A DNA stretch of 64,000 bases from an uncultured Lachnospiraceae bacterium. GTDB lineage: Bacteria > Bacillota > Clostridia > Lachnospirales > Lachnospiraceae. Below, piece after piece: positions 18,807 through 27,366 of this stretch. The notes beneath the pieces are model-generated. The model ran no database searches. It was not told the DNA's origin and saw nothing but the letters and a program-made list of their open reading frames with translations. Numbering within the stretch: the first letter of the stretch is position 1; each line of letters starts with the position of its first letter. Location: the NCBI GenBank assembly GCA_902798585.1, contig CADBXF010000005.1, positions 18,824 through 82,823 of the forward strand. Direction: 5' to 3'. The translations under genes were made by a program, and so were the position numbers.

Positions 18807-20660
18807 TCAGCGGTCAATCAGCGGAAAATAAACCTGATACCGCTCATAGCCGATCTTATACAGGGGAAGGAATCGCGTGCCGATCATCTGATTCCGCGTC
18901 TTGAATTCGTCGTTCCAGGTTCCCCATTCTCTCTCGTTGTCGTGCACCAACAGTTCAGCCGCGTCGCGGTGAGCATTGCACACAAGCGCCCTCTCCTCGC
19001 TGCTTAAGCCTGCCAGAACGCAGGGACCGTATGCAAAGGCGACCGTATTTTCCGCACCACTCAACGGAATCGAATATACCGACAGAGGCATCTTCAGTGC
19101 AATCGTGTCGCCGTCGAGCCACAGCTTCTGCACGATGACGAAATCGTTCTGGCGGTCAATGACCGTTCGCTTGTCCGCAGCTACGGAAATGTCGCCGTTC
19201 GACCAATCGGGGATTCGAAGCACAAGCCGCATATTGACCGGCTCGTCCGTATGCACCGTAAACTCCTGCACCCACAGATCGGGATGAGTTCTGTAAACAC
19301 GCGTATTTTCCGACAGCGCCTGAACGGACGCGGCATCTCCTGCCGCCTGAATGCTTCCGCTGAGCGTATTTCTGCGCTGCGTCACCGTAACCTTTACGCC
19401 GTCAATCTCCGTCGTAACCTCGGAATCCGCATAGATTCCGACATACAGAAGATCCCGATCCTGATACCAGAGATAGCGGTTCAAGGCGGCATTTGCCTGA
19501 ACAAGCGTCCCGTGGCAACAGAAGAAATCGTTGAATTTGCTCGCCCATCCCTTCTTCGCACCGGCGCGAAGCGGAAGGTAGTATGTAATCAGGCCCTCGC
19601 CCGGCGTATCCTCTCCGTTCCGGTTTGCCCCCTCAAAATATCCCTGCGCAAGAATTCCGTTCCAGAGATTGCGCTCGATATACGAGAGCACGGACACATC
19701 ACCGGTCTGTCGGAACACGAAATCGGCGAGACGCATCATGTTGTACACCGTGCAGTGCTCCTGGTTCCGATCCCCTAGCCGCGAGCCCATGGCGTTTTGC
19801 GGCGTCCAAATCTCGCCGAGCGTCTGTCCGCCCGTGGCAAATGCCCCTCTTGTGACAACCGCTGCCTTCCAGTAGGCGAGCGCAACATCACGGTACTGTG
19901 TATCGCCTGTAACCTCATAGACTCTCGCTGCGCCGAGCACCTCGGGAATCGTCGTGTTCGCATGCATGTTCGTCAGGACATCCACGCCCGCAAGCAACGG
20001 TTCGAACAGACGGTTTCTGGTGTACCGCGCAATCAGCTTGCGGTATTTTTCGTTGCCCGTTGCCTCCAGAAGATCCGCCCAGATCTCCAGCATTCCGCCG
20101 GTCTCGAAATCGAGGATGTCGTCCATCTCCTCGCGGGATTTGTCGTCGGTATAGCGCACGAACCAGTCCGCAAACCGGTCCGCCACGGCAAGCGCCTCCT
20201 CATTGCCGGCCATGCGGTACATATCGACGAGGCCCATGAAGGTCTTGTGCACGGTGTAATGCGGCGCCCAAACCTGCTTTCCGCGTGCAATCCATGCAAA
20301 ATACTTCTCCGGAATCGAGGCTGCCCACTCCCCGCCGTTCTCCGTCTGGCAGACTGCAAGCTCATGGACAATCGCATCGGCCTTCGCCTTCAGCTCCGCA
20401 TCGCCGGTCTCCGCATAACGCATCGCGCAGGCGCTTAAGAAATGCCCCGTAAAATGTCCCCGCAGCTGGCACGAAGGGTCCTCCCATCCGCGGTGCGCCA
20501 TCGCCTTGGCACCGAAGTTCTGCGCAAGCCCCGCCTCCTGATAGTAATTCTGCAGCAACCCGGCGTTCGTAAGCTCCGTCAGATAAGCGCGGTTTCGAAG
20601 CTCCCTTGAAAGGAACAAACCGTCCGTCAGTTTACAATTCCGCCCGTTAATCGCCTTCAT
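18807..20660 (-). CDS. Beta-L-arabinofuranosidase, GH127 (DUF1680)
   Basis: A 617-residue retaining glycosidase that releases L-arabinofuranose from beta-linked arabino-oligosaccharides. Family landmarks are visible: GHFTGHFLSACAMRY near residue 67, VWAPHYTVHKTFMGL, NMHANTTIPE near 252, the metal-binding QEHCTVYNM near 310 and the double cysteine FFCCHGTL near 382. In studied GH127 enzymes a cysteine of this pair is the nucleophile and a Glu plus cysteines bind zinc. No signal peptide, so cytoplasmic. It follows the NUDIX genes after 30 bp, and functionally matches the GH43 gene 3 kb away. Confidence 0.93.
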   Translation of the reverse strand: MKAINGRNCKLTDGLFLSRELRNRAYLTELTNAGLLQNYYQEAGLAQNFGAKAMAHRGWEDPSCQLRGHFTGHFLSACAMRYAETGDAELKAKADAIVHELAVCQTENGGEWAASIPEKYFAWIARGKQVWAPHYTVHKTFMGLVDMYRMAGNEEALAVADRFADWFVRYTDDKSREEMDDILDFETGGMLEIWADLLEATGNEKYRKLIARYTRNRLFEPLLAGVDVLTNMHANTTIPEVLGAARVYEVTGDTQYRDVALAYWKAAVVTRGAFATGGQTLGEIWTPQNAMGSRLGDRNQEHCTVYNMMRLADFVFRQTGDVSVLSYIERNLWNGILAQGYFEGANRNGEDTPGEGLITYYLPLRAGAKKGWASKFNDFFCCHGTLVQANAALNRYLWYQDRDLLYVGIYADSEVTTEIDGVKVTVTQRRNTLSGSIQAAGDAASVQALSENTRVYRTHPDLWVQEFTVHTDEPVNMRLVLRIPDWSNGDISVAADKRTVIDRQNDFVIVQKLWLDGDTIALKMPLSVYSIPLSGAENTVAFAYGPCVLAGLSSEERALVCNAHRDAAELLVHDNEREWGTWNDEFKTRNQMIGTRFLPLYKIGYERYQVYFPLIDR

Positions 20661-20690
20661 ACCGGACCTCCCGATTCTGTTTGTTTTGAA

Positions 20691-21422
20691 TCATCCTTTT
20701 ACGCTTAGACGCGACCCCGCGTATTTCCGCAGAAAATAGCCCAAAACCGCCCAAGTCGCGAGCGAGAAGAAATTCCCGTAGCGGTCGCGCCCCGTGGAAA
20801 ACAGCCGCTCCGCCTCCGTCTCGTCGACCATCTCGAAGCCCGCGAAAAGCTCTGTCCCGACGCACCCGTCCTGGGATACCTCGGCGAGATCGTCCACGCG
20901 GATTTCGGCACACAGAAACGCGTTGCTCTCATCGGTCATTCCCGGCGTCGACAGGGCGCACGGATTGATTACCGTCACCGTGTCCGTCGGCTTCACGATC
21001 AGCCCGCATTCCTCGTGAATCTCGCGGATTGCGGCGGTCACAAGCGGAGCCTCCGCGTCCCGGTCCTCGGGATCGATCAGCCCTGCCACCGGGCTCAACA
21101 GATACTGTCCGACCGGATACCGGTACTCATAGTTGAGAAGCAGACGCGGCTTCCCGTCCGGCAAAATCACAACGACCGCAATCGTCACGGCATCGGGCAG
21201 CATCGCGCGAAACTCCTCGTCCGACTTGAGCGCAACGAGATCCTCCCGCACCCTCCTTGAGGCATCGCAGTAATGCTTTCCCTCCGCATAGCGAAGGTCG
21301 TACAGCCGGACATATTTTGCGTCGCAAAGCGTGTCCACCTCATCCTTTGTATATCGCGGCTTGTCCGTCCGCGGGTCAGTCTCGTACATTGTCATATCGA
21401 CTGCCTTCTCTCTGTCTACCAT
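20691..21422 (-). CDS. NUDIX hydrolase, ADP-ribose pyrophosphatase-like
   Basis: A 243-residue NUDIX enzyme. The box is recognisable as AIREIHEECGLIV, with the preceding glycine in the PVAGLIDPED loop, although spacing from the first Glu is one residue off the textbook pattern. The fold strands VVVILPDGKPRLLLNYEYRYPVG and the GLI/PGG region suggest the ADP-sugar or nucleoside-diphosphate branch. I prefer the MVDREK start after AAGGAGAA; an earlier in-frame ATG overlaps the upstream stop codon as ATGA and would add 23 residues. Member of a histidine phosphatase-NUDIX-NUDIX-GH127 run. Confidence 0.8.
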   Translation of the reverse strand: MVDREKAVDMTMYETDPRTDKPRYTKDEVDTLCDAKYVRLYDLRYAEGKHYCDASRRVREDLVALKSDEEFRAMLPDAVTIAVVVILPDGKPRLLLNYEYRYPVGQYLLSPVAGLIDPEDRDAEAPLVTAAIREIHEECGLIVKPTDTVTVINPCALSTPGMTDESNAFLCAEIRVDDLAEVSQDGCVGTELFAGFEMVDETEAERLFSTGRDRYGNFFSLATWAVLGYFLRKYAGSRLSVKG

Positions 21423-21487
21423 GGTCTTCTCCTTCTGCTCCCAACGGTTACTTCTGGCGTTTCTGCGGCCTTTTTCCGGCGGCCGAC

Positions 21488-22072
21488 TCATCCGTTCCTC
21501 TTCTCTTCCGCAGCCTCTGCAAGCCTCGTATGGCGAAGGTACAATGCGATTCCCGTCCCGACGAAAGAATTGCAGAATTCCCCGCTTCCGAACGACGCAA
21601 TCACCTCGTCAACCGGCAGCTCCACGGGCTCCAGATACTCATCCTCGTCGGTGTGAAGCTCGTTCGTCGGCGTCAAATCCTCTGCCAGCACAAATGTGAT
21701 GGTATTGTCGTAAATCGCGGGATTCGGGTTACAACGCCCGATTACCGTAATCCTGCCGGCGCGGTATCCGGTCTCCTCGAAAAGCTCCCTCGCGGCGCCG
21801 CTCTCCGGCGTCTCATCCCGCTCCTGAACTCCGCCCGGAAACTCCACGGTGATGCCTTCCATCCCATGGCGCCACTGGCGAACCATCACGAATTTACCGT
21901 CGCGCACCGGAACCGCAATCACCCAGTCCTTCGTCTTTATGGAGACATAGCGCCCGTTCAGTCCGTCCGGGGCGACCTCCTCCTTCTCCACAAAATCCAT
22001 GATTCTGTGATGCAAAATGGTTTTCTCCGAAAGCACCTTCCAGCAAAGCGCCTCGTCTGACTCCCGACTCAT
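21488..22072 (-). CDS. NUDIX hydrolase, ADP-ribose pyrophosphatase family
   Basis: A 194-residue cytoplasmic NUDIX hydrolase with a full box: GGVQERDETPESGAARELFE, then ETGY. The N-terminal part (KTILHHRIMDFVEKEEV) and the GRCNPNPAIYDNTITFV segment after the box match ADP-ribose pyrophosphatases. The ATG at 22072 is placed well behind AGGAGGTG; a GTG nine bases earlier overlaps that ribosome site. Likely cleaves ADP-ribose or a related nucleoside diphosphate derivative. Second gene of the run that begins with the histidine phosphatase. Confidence 0.87.
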   Translation of the reverse strand: MSRESDEALCWKVLSEKTILHHRIMDFVEKEEVAPDGLNGRYVSIKTKDWVIAVPVRDGKFVMVRQWRHGMEGITVEFPGGVQERDETPESGAARELFEETGYRAGRITVIGRCNPNPAIYDNTITFVLAEDLTPTNELHTDEDEYLEPVELPVDEVIASFGSGEFCNSFVGTGIALYLRHTRLAEAAEEKRNG

Positions 22073-22105
22073 GTCTGTCACCTCCTGATTGGCAAGCGCC
22101 CGGGC

Positions 22106-22714
22106 TCAGTAAACACGGCGGTTCACATACTCCGACCACACGCTGCCGTCGTCATTGATTGAAAATTTCGAGACGGAGCCGCTTCTTCCGCTCATGCGGA
22201 AGCGCCCGCGGTCCTCGACCTTCCTGCCCATAAACATATCCTGCAGAAAGCTGAGCGCACATCCGTGGGATACAACGAGAATATTTTCCGCCGGACAGGT
22301 AAGAAGCTCGAGATAGAACGGATGCAGTCTCTCCCACAGATCACGATCCGATTCCGCATCCGGAAACGGTCGGTAATCCGGGTCGAAGACTGCGGGTCTC
22401 GGCGCCTGGTTCGCACGGTACCAATCATAGGGCATGCCGTTGCCGGCGCCGGCGTTCACCTCGCGGATATCGTCGCGGGGAATCGGCGTAATTCCGAGCG
22501 AGAGATTGATTCCCTCCGCCGTCTGCCACGCACGCTTAAGCGTCGAGACGAACATTGTCCAGGTGTTGTCGCAACCGTTCTCCGCAAGCCATCTGCCGAT
22601 AATCGCCGCCTGTTCGCGCCCGCGCTCCGTCAGATCCCAGTCGCCCCATGCGCCCGCGTGGCCGTTTGTGTGGTGGACGGATTCCGTGTGCTGTACCATA
22701 AGAACTGTCTTCAT
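22106..22714 (-). CDS. Histidine phosphatase family protein
   Basis: A 202-residue phosphoglycerate-mutase-like phosphatase. The N-terminal catalytic motif, usually RHGE/RHGQ, reads MVQHTESVHHTNG here, with Gln in place of the leading Arg. The second catalytic His is in VVSHGCALSFLQ near residue 150, and WDLTERGREQAA and FVSTLKRAWQTAE fit the fold. The altered motif is a feature of a known subgroup but may change substrate. First gene of a four-gene minus-strand run with a good promoter and a 5' hairpin. Confidence 0.85.
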   Translation of the reverse strand: MKTVLMVQHTESVHHTNGHAGAWGDWDLTERGREQAAIIGRWLAENGCDNTWTMFVSTLKRAWQTAEGINLSLGITPIPRDDIREVNAGAGNGMPYDWYRANQAPRPAVFDPDYRPFPDAESDRDLWERLHPFYLELLTCPAENILVVSHGCALSFLQDMFMGRKVEDRGRFRMSGRSGSVSKFSINDDGSVWSEYVNRRVY

Positions 22715-22745
22715 ACTTATCCCCCCTTGAAGTCAGTGACTTTTT

Positions 22746-22769
22746 GCCGTTCTACTTGCGTAGAACGGC
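22746..22769 (-). promoter_or_regulatory. Leader hairpin / palindrome before histidine phosphatase
   Basis: GCCGTTCTAC and GTAGAACGGC pair perfectly around a four-base loop, in the 5' leader between the promoter at 22869 and the start at 22714. No U-run follows on the minus strand, so it is not a terminator for that transcript. Its core CTACnnnnGTAG recurs at 25452 and 49432. Confidence 0.6.
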
Positions 22770-22868
22770 GCTGTTTCCCCACCGCCGCCGTCCGCCGCGG
22801 AGCCGTGTTTTCGCACCGTGCCGCAGCAAGGACATCCGCGGTTTCTCCGGACAGTTGCTGTATGCTTC

Positions 22869-22897
22869 ATTATACCACAAGAGATGGACTCTGTCAC
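22869..22897 (-). promoter_or_regulatory. Promoter of histidine phosphatase-NUDIX-GH127 run
   Basis: GTGACA (22892-22897), a 17-base spacer and a perfect TATAAT (22869-22874). The predicted leader is about 150 bases and holds the hairpin at 22746. Confidence 0.75.
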
Positions 22898-22914
22898 ACT
22901 CATTTTCACGCAAA

Positions 22915-22946
22915 AGAGACTGCCGTCACCATCGACGACAGTCTCT
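22915..22946 (-). terminator. Intrinsic terminator after AraC-type gene
   Basis: AGAGACTGTCGTC and GACGGCAGTCTCT form a 13-bp stem with one wobble, followed on the minus strand by TTTTG. It lies 26 bp past the stop of the regulator at 22972. Confidence 0.85.
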
Positions 22947-22971
22947 GCATCCGGCCACCGCCGGCTCATGC

Positions 22972-23862
22972 TCAAATCTTTTTTACGGGGCGGAGAACCT
23001 GATAGCCGAGTTTCTCCGGATTGTGTCTCTGATAATCGGGGCAGCTTTCCTCGTTCCAGGCAAATCCGAGCGCTGCAGGGTCAAAATTCCGCGCAAGCTT
23101 CTCCACAGCCGGCATGACATCGACATTTTCCGCCATATAGTCAAAGGCCGGGTAGGAGAACACCAAGTAGTAGCTCCCCGGAATCTCGCGAAGTTCAAAG
23201 CCCTCCGGAACCGGACCGTCGTAGTCAAGCGGCACGCCCGTTCCGTAAAAATATGTGCGCTTCCCGTCCGCAACTTTCCATCCCGCGGTGTGCGGTGTCA
23301 CAATCGGGTCCGCCGATTTTTCCATACTGGTCACATATCCGCAGACGGTATCGCAGTCGTGATACTTCCAGAAATCGCAGTAATTTTCCGCTCTTTCCTC
23401 CCAGATTCCGAGATATTTATGCGCCGGAACAAACTCTGTATGAACGCCCAATCTTGCTTCTTCCATCTTCTTAATCCTTTCTGTCTGTGTGATGTCGGGA
23501 AACAGAACATTTTTCTTCGGCAGAAGCGGTATCGGAATCGGTCTCCGTCGGTATGCAGCCGGTGTACATCCGAACTGCTCTTTGAACAATCTGGTCAGCG
23601 CCTCCTGGGAAGAGTAGCCGTTCTTCACGGCGATATCCAGTATGCGCTCCTCCGTGTCCCGAATTTCCTCCGCGGCGCGGGCCAGGCGCCTTCCGGACGC
23701 ATACGATTTCATGGTCATCCCGGTCACATCGTGAAACACCACGGAACAATACCACGGCGAGTACCCAATCTCGTCAGACAGGTCCTCCAAAATCCTGTTC
23801 CGGTCCGGATGCAACTCCATCCATTCAATCATCTGCTGAACAACTTCCGCCCATTCTTTCAT
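22972..23862 (-). CDS. AraC-family regulator with effector-binding domain
   Basis: A 296-residue transcription factor. The N-terminal half (residues about 10-110) is an AraC/XylS double helix-turn-helix: LSDEIGYSPWYCSVVFHDVTG and ILDIAVKNGYSSQEALTRLF then FGCTPAAYRR. From about 135 on it resembles the GyrI/AraC_E_bind ligand domain (VPAHKYLGIWEERAENYCDF, GSYYLVFSYPAFDY), as in Rob or multidrug-sensing regulators. The start MKEWAEVV follows AGGAGGTGG; an in-frame start nine codons earlier is possible. Transcribed toward its own terminator. Ligand and targets unknown. Confidence 0.87.
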   Translation of the reverse strand: MKEWAEVVQQMIEWMELHPDRNRILEDLSDEIGYSPWYCSVVFHDVTGMTMKSYASGRRLARAAEEIRDTEERILDIAVKNGYSSQEALTRLFKEQFGCTPAAYRRRPIPIPLLPKKNVLFPDITQTERIKKMEEARLGVHTEFVPAHKYLGIWEERAENYCDFWKYHDCDTVCGYVTSMEKSADPIVTPHTAGWKVADGKRTYFYGTGVPLDYDGPVPEGFELREIPGSYYLVFSYPAFDYMAENVDVMPAVEKLARNFDPAALGFAWNEESCPDYQRHNPEKLGYQVLRPVKKI

Positions 23863-23931
23863 CTCTTCCACCTCCTGCACGATGAGCATATCACACTCGC
23901 AGTCCGGTATTCTTGATGTTTTTTGCGGATT

Positions 23932-24432
23932 TCACGCAAAATGGTATTCCATCTCGATGCACTCCCAGTTTCCGAGGGGCAATGCACAGTTCTTCCGGTC
24001 AAACTCCCGGAATCCTGCGGCCTGATAGCAATATCTCGCCCGGTCATTGTTCGCAAACACGCCGAGCGTAACTCTCGTCGCCTGCAGGCGCTCCTTTGCG
24101 TATGCAAGTCCGAGCGCAAGCATCTGCTTTCCGAGCCCCCTGCCGCGGATTTCAGGGTCAACGACAATGAATCCGAAGCGGTAAACGGTCGCATCCTCAT
24201 GCCCGGGATGACGGATGATGAAATGTCCGACGGGCTTGCCCTGCTCATCGGTCATAACAAGCGGAAAATAATTCCCCTCCGCCGCGCGCGGTGCATAATA
24301 CGCCTCCATGTCCTCCGCCTGCAGCGGAAACTTATTGAACTGGTCCGCCGACCAGCGGTACAGCTCCTCCTCGCTGCGAACCCACGAACAGATGATTTTC
24401 GCGTCCTCTTTCGTATAAGCTCTCAATTGCAT
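23932..24432 (-). CDS. GNAT N-acetyltransferase, RimI/RimJ-like
   Basis: A 166-residue acetyl-CoA-dependent acyltransferase. The acetyl-CoA loop IRGRGLGKQ sits near residue 100 after the VVDPE strand, and RYCYQAAGFREFDRKN is the usual end of the fold. WSADQFNKFPLQAEDMEAYY is typical of a GNAT subgroup with a helical substrate lid. It overlaps the PHP gene upstream by 10 bases. Substrate unknown (protein N-terminus, amine or small molecule). Confidence 0.87.
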   Translation of the reverse strand: MQLRAYTKEDAKIICSWVRSEEELYRWSADQFNKFPLQAEDMEAYYAPRAAEGNYFPLVMTDEQGKPVGHFIIRHPGHEDATVYRFGFIVVDPEIRGRGLGKQMLALGLAYAKERLQATRVTLGVFANNDRARYCYQAAGFREFDRKNCALPLGNWECIEMEYHFA

Positions 24433-25238
24433 AGCTTCTCCCCTCCTGCTGCGGCGGCCGCTTCGCCGAGCTCCTTAATCATATAACCCACATCCTCCGG
24501 ACGATGTGCGTCCGACGAGGTGACAATCCTAACATTGTGCCTTGCCAAAGCCCGCAAAAGCCCGGGGTTCATGCCGAGCTCTCCGGCCTCCGGACATCTG
24601 CGGTATGCGCCGCTGTTGTGGTCTGCGTACATGCCGGCCTCAGCAAGCGCTGCGGCCAGCCTTTCGTAGTATTCCGCAAGCGAAAACGACGGCCGGTGCC
24701 CGAACAGTTTGATGTGGTCCGGATGCCCGATTCCCGTGAACAGTCCGCTCTTTGCAAGAGAAAGGGAATCCTCGAAATAAGTCCGGAAGATTGCATCCAC
24801 ATCCAGACCTTCCCAATGCTCTGCCGTGTGGTCAAACGCAAAATTCCCCGCGAAATGCACGCTTCCCAGAAGGAAATCAAAGCCCCTGTCCTTCGTAAGC
24901 TCCGCCGTGAGAGCCTCGAAATCCCTGAAGTAGCACACCTCAAGCCCGAACAGAATCTTCACCGGAAAATGCTCCCTCCGCACCCTCTCGATGAGCCGAA
25001 GATACTCCTCATAGTCCTTCGTTCCGCCGACCCTTTGAAACCAGGCGTCCGCGAAATCGCTGTGAGCCCGCACGGAATCGTACATGGGTGCAAACTCCGG
25101 GAAAAGGAAATTGTGCTCCAAGAGGCGAATCTCCGTAAGTCCCGTCTCCACGGCGCGGTCAACAAAGTGCCGGATCCAGTCAAGGGAATACTCACCCCGC
25201 TCAATATGAATATGTCCGTCAATCATTCTTTTTTCCAT
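24423..25238 (-). CDS. PHP-domain phosphoesterase, HisJ-like
   Basis: A 271-residue metal-dependent phosphatase of the PHP superfamily, similar to histidinol-phosphate phosphatases. It has the first metal motif MIDGHIHIERG at the N-terminus, EIRLLEHNF, a central Glu-containing strand (KILFGLEVCYFRDFE), SVHFAGNFAFDHT, GIGHPDHIKLF and the terminal TSSDAHRPEDVG. Family members act on histidinol phosphate, nucleotides or sugar phosphates; no his gene is nearby, so histidine synthesis is not assumed. It begins three bases after the stop of a decayed nitrilase gene and overlaps the GNAT gene downstream. Confidence 0.85.
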   Translation of the reverse strand: MEKRMIDGHIHIERGEYSLDWIRHFVDRAVETGLTEIRLLEHNFLFPEFAPMYDSVRAHSDFADAWFQRVGGTKDYEEYLRLIERVRREHFPVKILFGLEVCYFRDFEALTAELTKDRGFDFLLGSVHFAGNFAFDHTAEHWEGLDVDAIFRTYFEDSLSLAKSGLFTGIGHPDHIKLFGHRPSFSLAEYYERLAAALAEAGMYADHNSGAYRRCPEAGELGMNPGLLRALARHNVRIVTSSDAHRPEDVGYMIKELGEAAAAAGGEKLCN

Positions 25239-25241
25239 AGC

Positions 25242-25431
25242 CTACTCCACCGTGACAATAAGCACGCCCTCGGTATCGAAGGGAAAGGGAATCAAAGCCC
25301 TGCAAAAAGGCTTCGCCGAAGCACAGAAGGTCCGCCTTTCCCTGCACTTTTCGCATCGCCCGTTCGATCCGACGGATATTAAATTCAATGTTTTTGTTTT
25401 CGCATCGATAGGATGCGAGTCCGATTTTCAC
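25242..25431 (-). pseudogene. Nitrilase/carbon-nitrogen hydrolase remnant
   Basis: A GTG start after GGGAGGG opens with IGLASYRCENKN, then KADLLCFGEAFLQGFDSL, which matches the N-terminus of carbon-nitrogen hydrolases including the first catalytic Glu. After only about 55 codons the frame is lost. Skipping one base gives a tail FDTEGVLIVTVE with a stop three bases before the PHP start. A normal member has about 250-280 residues, so the middle of the gene is gone and the two ends have been joined. The residual frame runs on into the PHP gene. Confidence 0.7.
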
Positions 25432-25443
25432 AGTTTCACCCTC

Positions 25444-25471
25444 CCAATGTTCTACATCTGTAGAACATTGG
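25444..25471. promoter_or_regulatory. 12-bp inverted repeat with TACAnnTGTA core
   Basis: CCAATGTTCTAC and GTAGAACATTGG are perfect arms around ATCT, just upstream of the ribosome site of the decayed nitrilase-PHP-GNAT run. The core TACATCTGTA fits the BlaI/MecI/CopY operator pattern TACAnnTGTA. No such regulator is seen in the window, so the factor is inferred. Confidence 0.55.
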
Positions 25472-25480
25472 ATTGTTTTC

Positions 25481-26180
25481 CTAATGAGTCCGGTATGTTC
25501 TGTCAACCTCGTACGCCGGATACTCGTGGCTGAATCGATAGCCAAGCGTCTCCGCCAAATGTACCGAAATCGGATTGTGCGCATCCCAGCTCGGATACAG
25601 CCCTTCCGAAAGGCACTGCAAAATAAGCGCGGCGCAGCAGACTCTCGCCAAACCCTTCTGCCGCTCCTCCTTCACGGTGTCCATCCCGGAGAATCACAAA
25701 ACCGCGGCCGAGCTCAAGGAACTGCTCCTTGCTCTCAAAGCAGGCGACGAAGCTTGCCGTCTCCGGGTCGGCGAGGCACAAATCATAGAGCTCGCCGTCG
25801 ATTTTCCGAAGCTCACAGCCGTCCGGAAGCGTGTTACGATACTGCTCCAAAACGGCCCGGTCAAACTTCGTATCCTTCCGAATGGCATACCGCGTAACCC
25901 GCTTGCAATCCGGGAAGCACTCCTCAAGCAAAGCGCTCCAGGCTTCATTTTCCGGAACCATGACAAAAAAGCCCGCGGGCTTTCCCATCAAAAGCTCCCG
26001 GTCGGGCTCTCCCGCGCAAAACGCAAAACACCCGACGACCGCGATTGCGGACTTCGGCGCTTCCGTATCGGTCACGAGTATCGTCCCCATGACCTTCTGC
26101 TGACAGGACCACACGCAGGTGTCCTCCCAGCCGTCGAAGATATCCCGCACCTTCGAGGTGTCTTCCAAACGATAAATCAT
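25481..26180 (-). pseudogene. GNAT acetyltransferase gene broken by internal deletion
   Basis: The first frame runs from MIYRLEDTSKVRDIF through LELGRGFVILRDG near 25683. The second, shifted frame supplies QKGLARVCCAALILQCL and YPSWDAHNPISVHLAETLGY, the normal C-terminal half of this GNAT family (acetyl-CoA loop plus the WDAHN block). About 20 residues that usually join the two, the SGASS...IEIE strand pair, are absent. GATGG occurs at the junction and could have mediated the loss. The product would be non-functional. Confidence 0.8.
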
Positions 26181-26190
26181 AATACCTGCC

Positions 26191-26640
26191 TCATCTGTGA
26201 ATATATACTCTCGACAGCTCCGGTTCGCCGTCCCCCTGTGCCATGCAAAGGAACTCCCAGCCATAACGCTCGTAGAATCCCGTGTGATTCGTCAACAGAT
26301 ACACAGGCGAGATGCCGTGCGCCCGCAAATCTTCCACGGCCATCGTGAGAAGTTTTCCCGCAATGCCGCGTCTGCGATACGCCTCGTCCGTATAGACCGC
26401 GCACACATTCGGCGCCAGGTCCTTCCGGTCGTGGAAATCGTTCTCGATCACGCCGAGCCCGCCGACGAATTTCTCACCGTCCATGCAGATATACCAGCCG
26501 TACTCCGTCTCGCCCGAGAGGTACGCTTCCATACACTCCAGATACGCTTCCTTCGGCACATCCCAGCACTCGTGAAACCACTGAGCCGCGTCATCTGCCC
26601 GCTCCGGGATTTCCCTGAGGGTCTTATATTGCAATTCCAC
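26191..26640 (-). CDS. GNAT N-acetyltransferase
   Basis: A compact 149-residue GNAT protein with YGWYICMDGEKFVGGLGVIE as central strands, the acetyl-CoA loop YRRRGIAGKLL (about residue 92) and VYLLTNHTGFYERYGWEFL, a C-terminal block common in acetyltransferases that act on small amines. I place the start at a GTG seven bases behind GGGAG; a TTG two codons earlier touches the ribosome site. It begins two bases past the HAD stop codon, so translation is probably coupled. Substrate unknown. Confidence 0.85.
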   Translation of the reverse strand: MELQYKTLREIPERADDAAQWFHECWDVPKEAYLECMEAYLSGETEYGWYICMDGEKFVGGLGVIENDFHDRKDLAPNVCAVYTDEAYRRRGIAGKLLTMAVEDLRAHGISPVYLLTNHTGFYERYGWEFLCMAQGDGEPELSRVYIHR

Positions 26641-26642
26641 TA

Positions 26643-27353
26643 TCAATCTCCCTTTCGAAAAATGATGCTGCGAAGATCCCTTGTCTCCGCAATCTCGTAA
26701 GTCGCAAAATGCTCCGTGTCCTTCTCGCCCTTCCGGTTAATCCAGGCCACTTTGAGCCCGGCGTCGTGAGCGCCGAGGACATCGGTCTCATACATATCGC
26801 CGACGAAGAGAATATCTTCGCGGCTCTGCTCCGGATTCTCCCGGAGAATCACATCAACCGCCGATTCATAAAAATCGCGGTTCGGCTTGATTTTCCCGAA
26901 ATCCGCGCTCGACCACACCTGCGCAAAATACTGCCCGATTCCCATTCGGTCGAGAGAGGTCCAAAGCGCCCCCGCAGTGAAACTGCTGTTGCTTAAGACA
27001 TACATGGGAATTCCCGCTTCCTCACAGTCCGCAAGCAATTCCGCAATGCCCGGAGCCGGCGCCATACCGTTGCAAAGCATCAAAAATTCAGCCTCCTCCG
27101 AAGCATCCATCGCAACGACTTCCCCGCCGTAACGCTCGGCGTACAGCGGAAGTTCCTCCCGCACGAAGGCAAACTCCTTTCCCTCGCCGTGAGCTTTCTG
27201 AAGCAGAACGAAGAGCTCTTCGCCGTACTTTTTGATATCTTCGAAGGTGCATTTGCCGCGGTAATGCTTCTCCCAGAACGGGAGAAGTCCCCGGTTAAAA
27301 TCGATGAAGCGTTTGTTTACAAGCGTTTCAAACAGATCAAACATCAAAATCAT
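26643..27353 (-). CDS. HAD-superfamily hydrolase
   Basis: A 236-residue phosphatase of HAD subfamily IA. Motif I is MFDLFETLVN (nucleophile Asp near residue 5), motif II is VLSNSSF, and motif III/IV are KIKPNRDFYESAV and ILFVGDMYETDVLGAHDAG. The second motif-I acid position, normally Asp, is Glu here (DLFET), as in some YjjG-type members. Probably dephosphorylates a nucleotide or sugar phosphate in the cytoplasm. It sits 13 bp after the P-loop kinase and almost touches the GNAT gene downstream. Confidence 0.87.
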   Translation of the reverse strand: MILMFDLFETLVNKRFIDFNRGLLPFWEKHYRGKCTFEDIKKYGEELFVLLQKAHGEGKEFAFVREELPLYAERYGGEVVAMDASEEAEFLMLCNGMAPAPGIAELLADCEEAGIPMYVLSNSSFTAGALWTSLDRMGIGQYFAQVWSSADFGKIKPNRDFYESAVDVILRENPEQSREDILFVGDMYETDVLGAHDAGLKVAWINRKGEKDTEHFATYEIAETRDLRSIIFRKGD

Positions 27354-27366
27354 GCGGTTTCACCTC

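Noticed and set aside
25219..25584. A 121-residue gene covering the nitrilase remnant
   Set aside because: Its first 51 codons precede the GTG with the ribosome site and overlap the broken GNAT gene, and its end runs into the PHP gene in the wrong frame; only the nitrilase-like part is meaningful.
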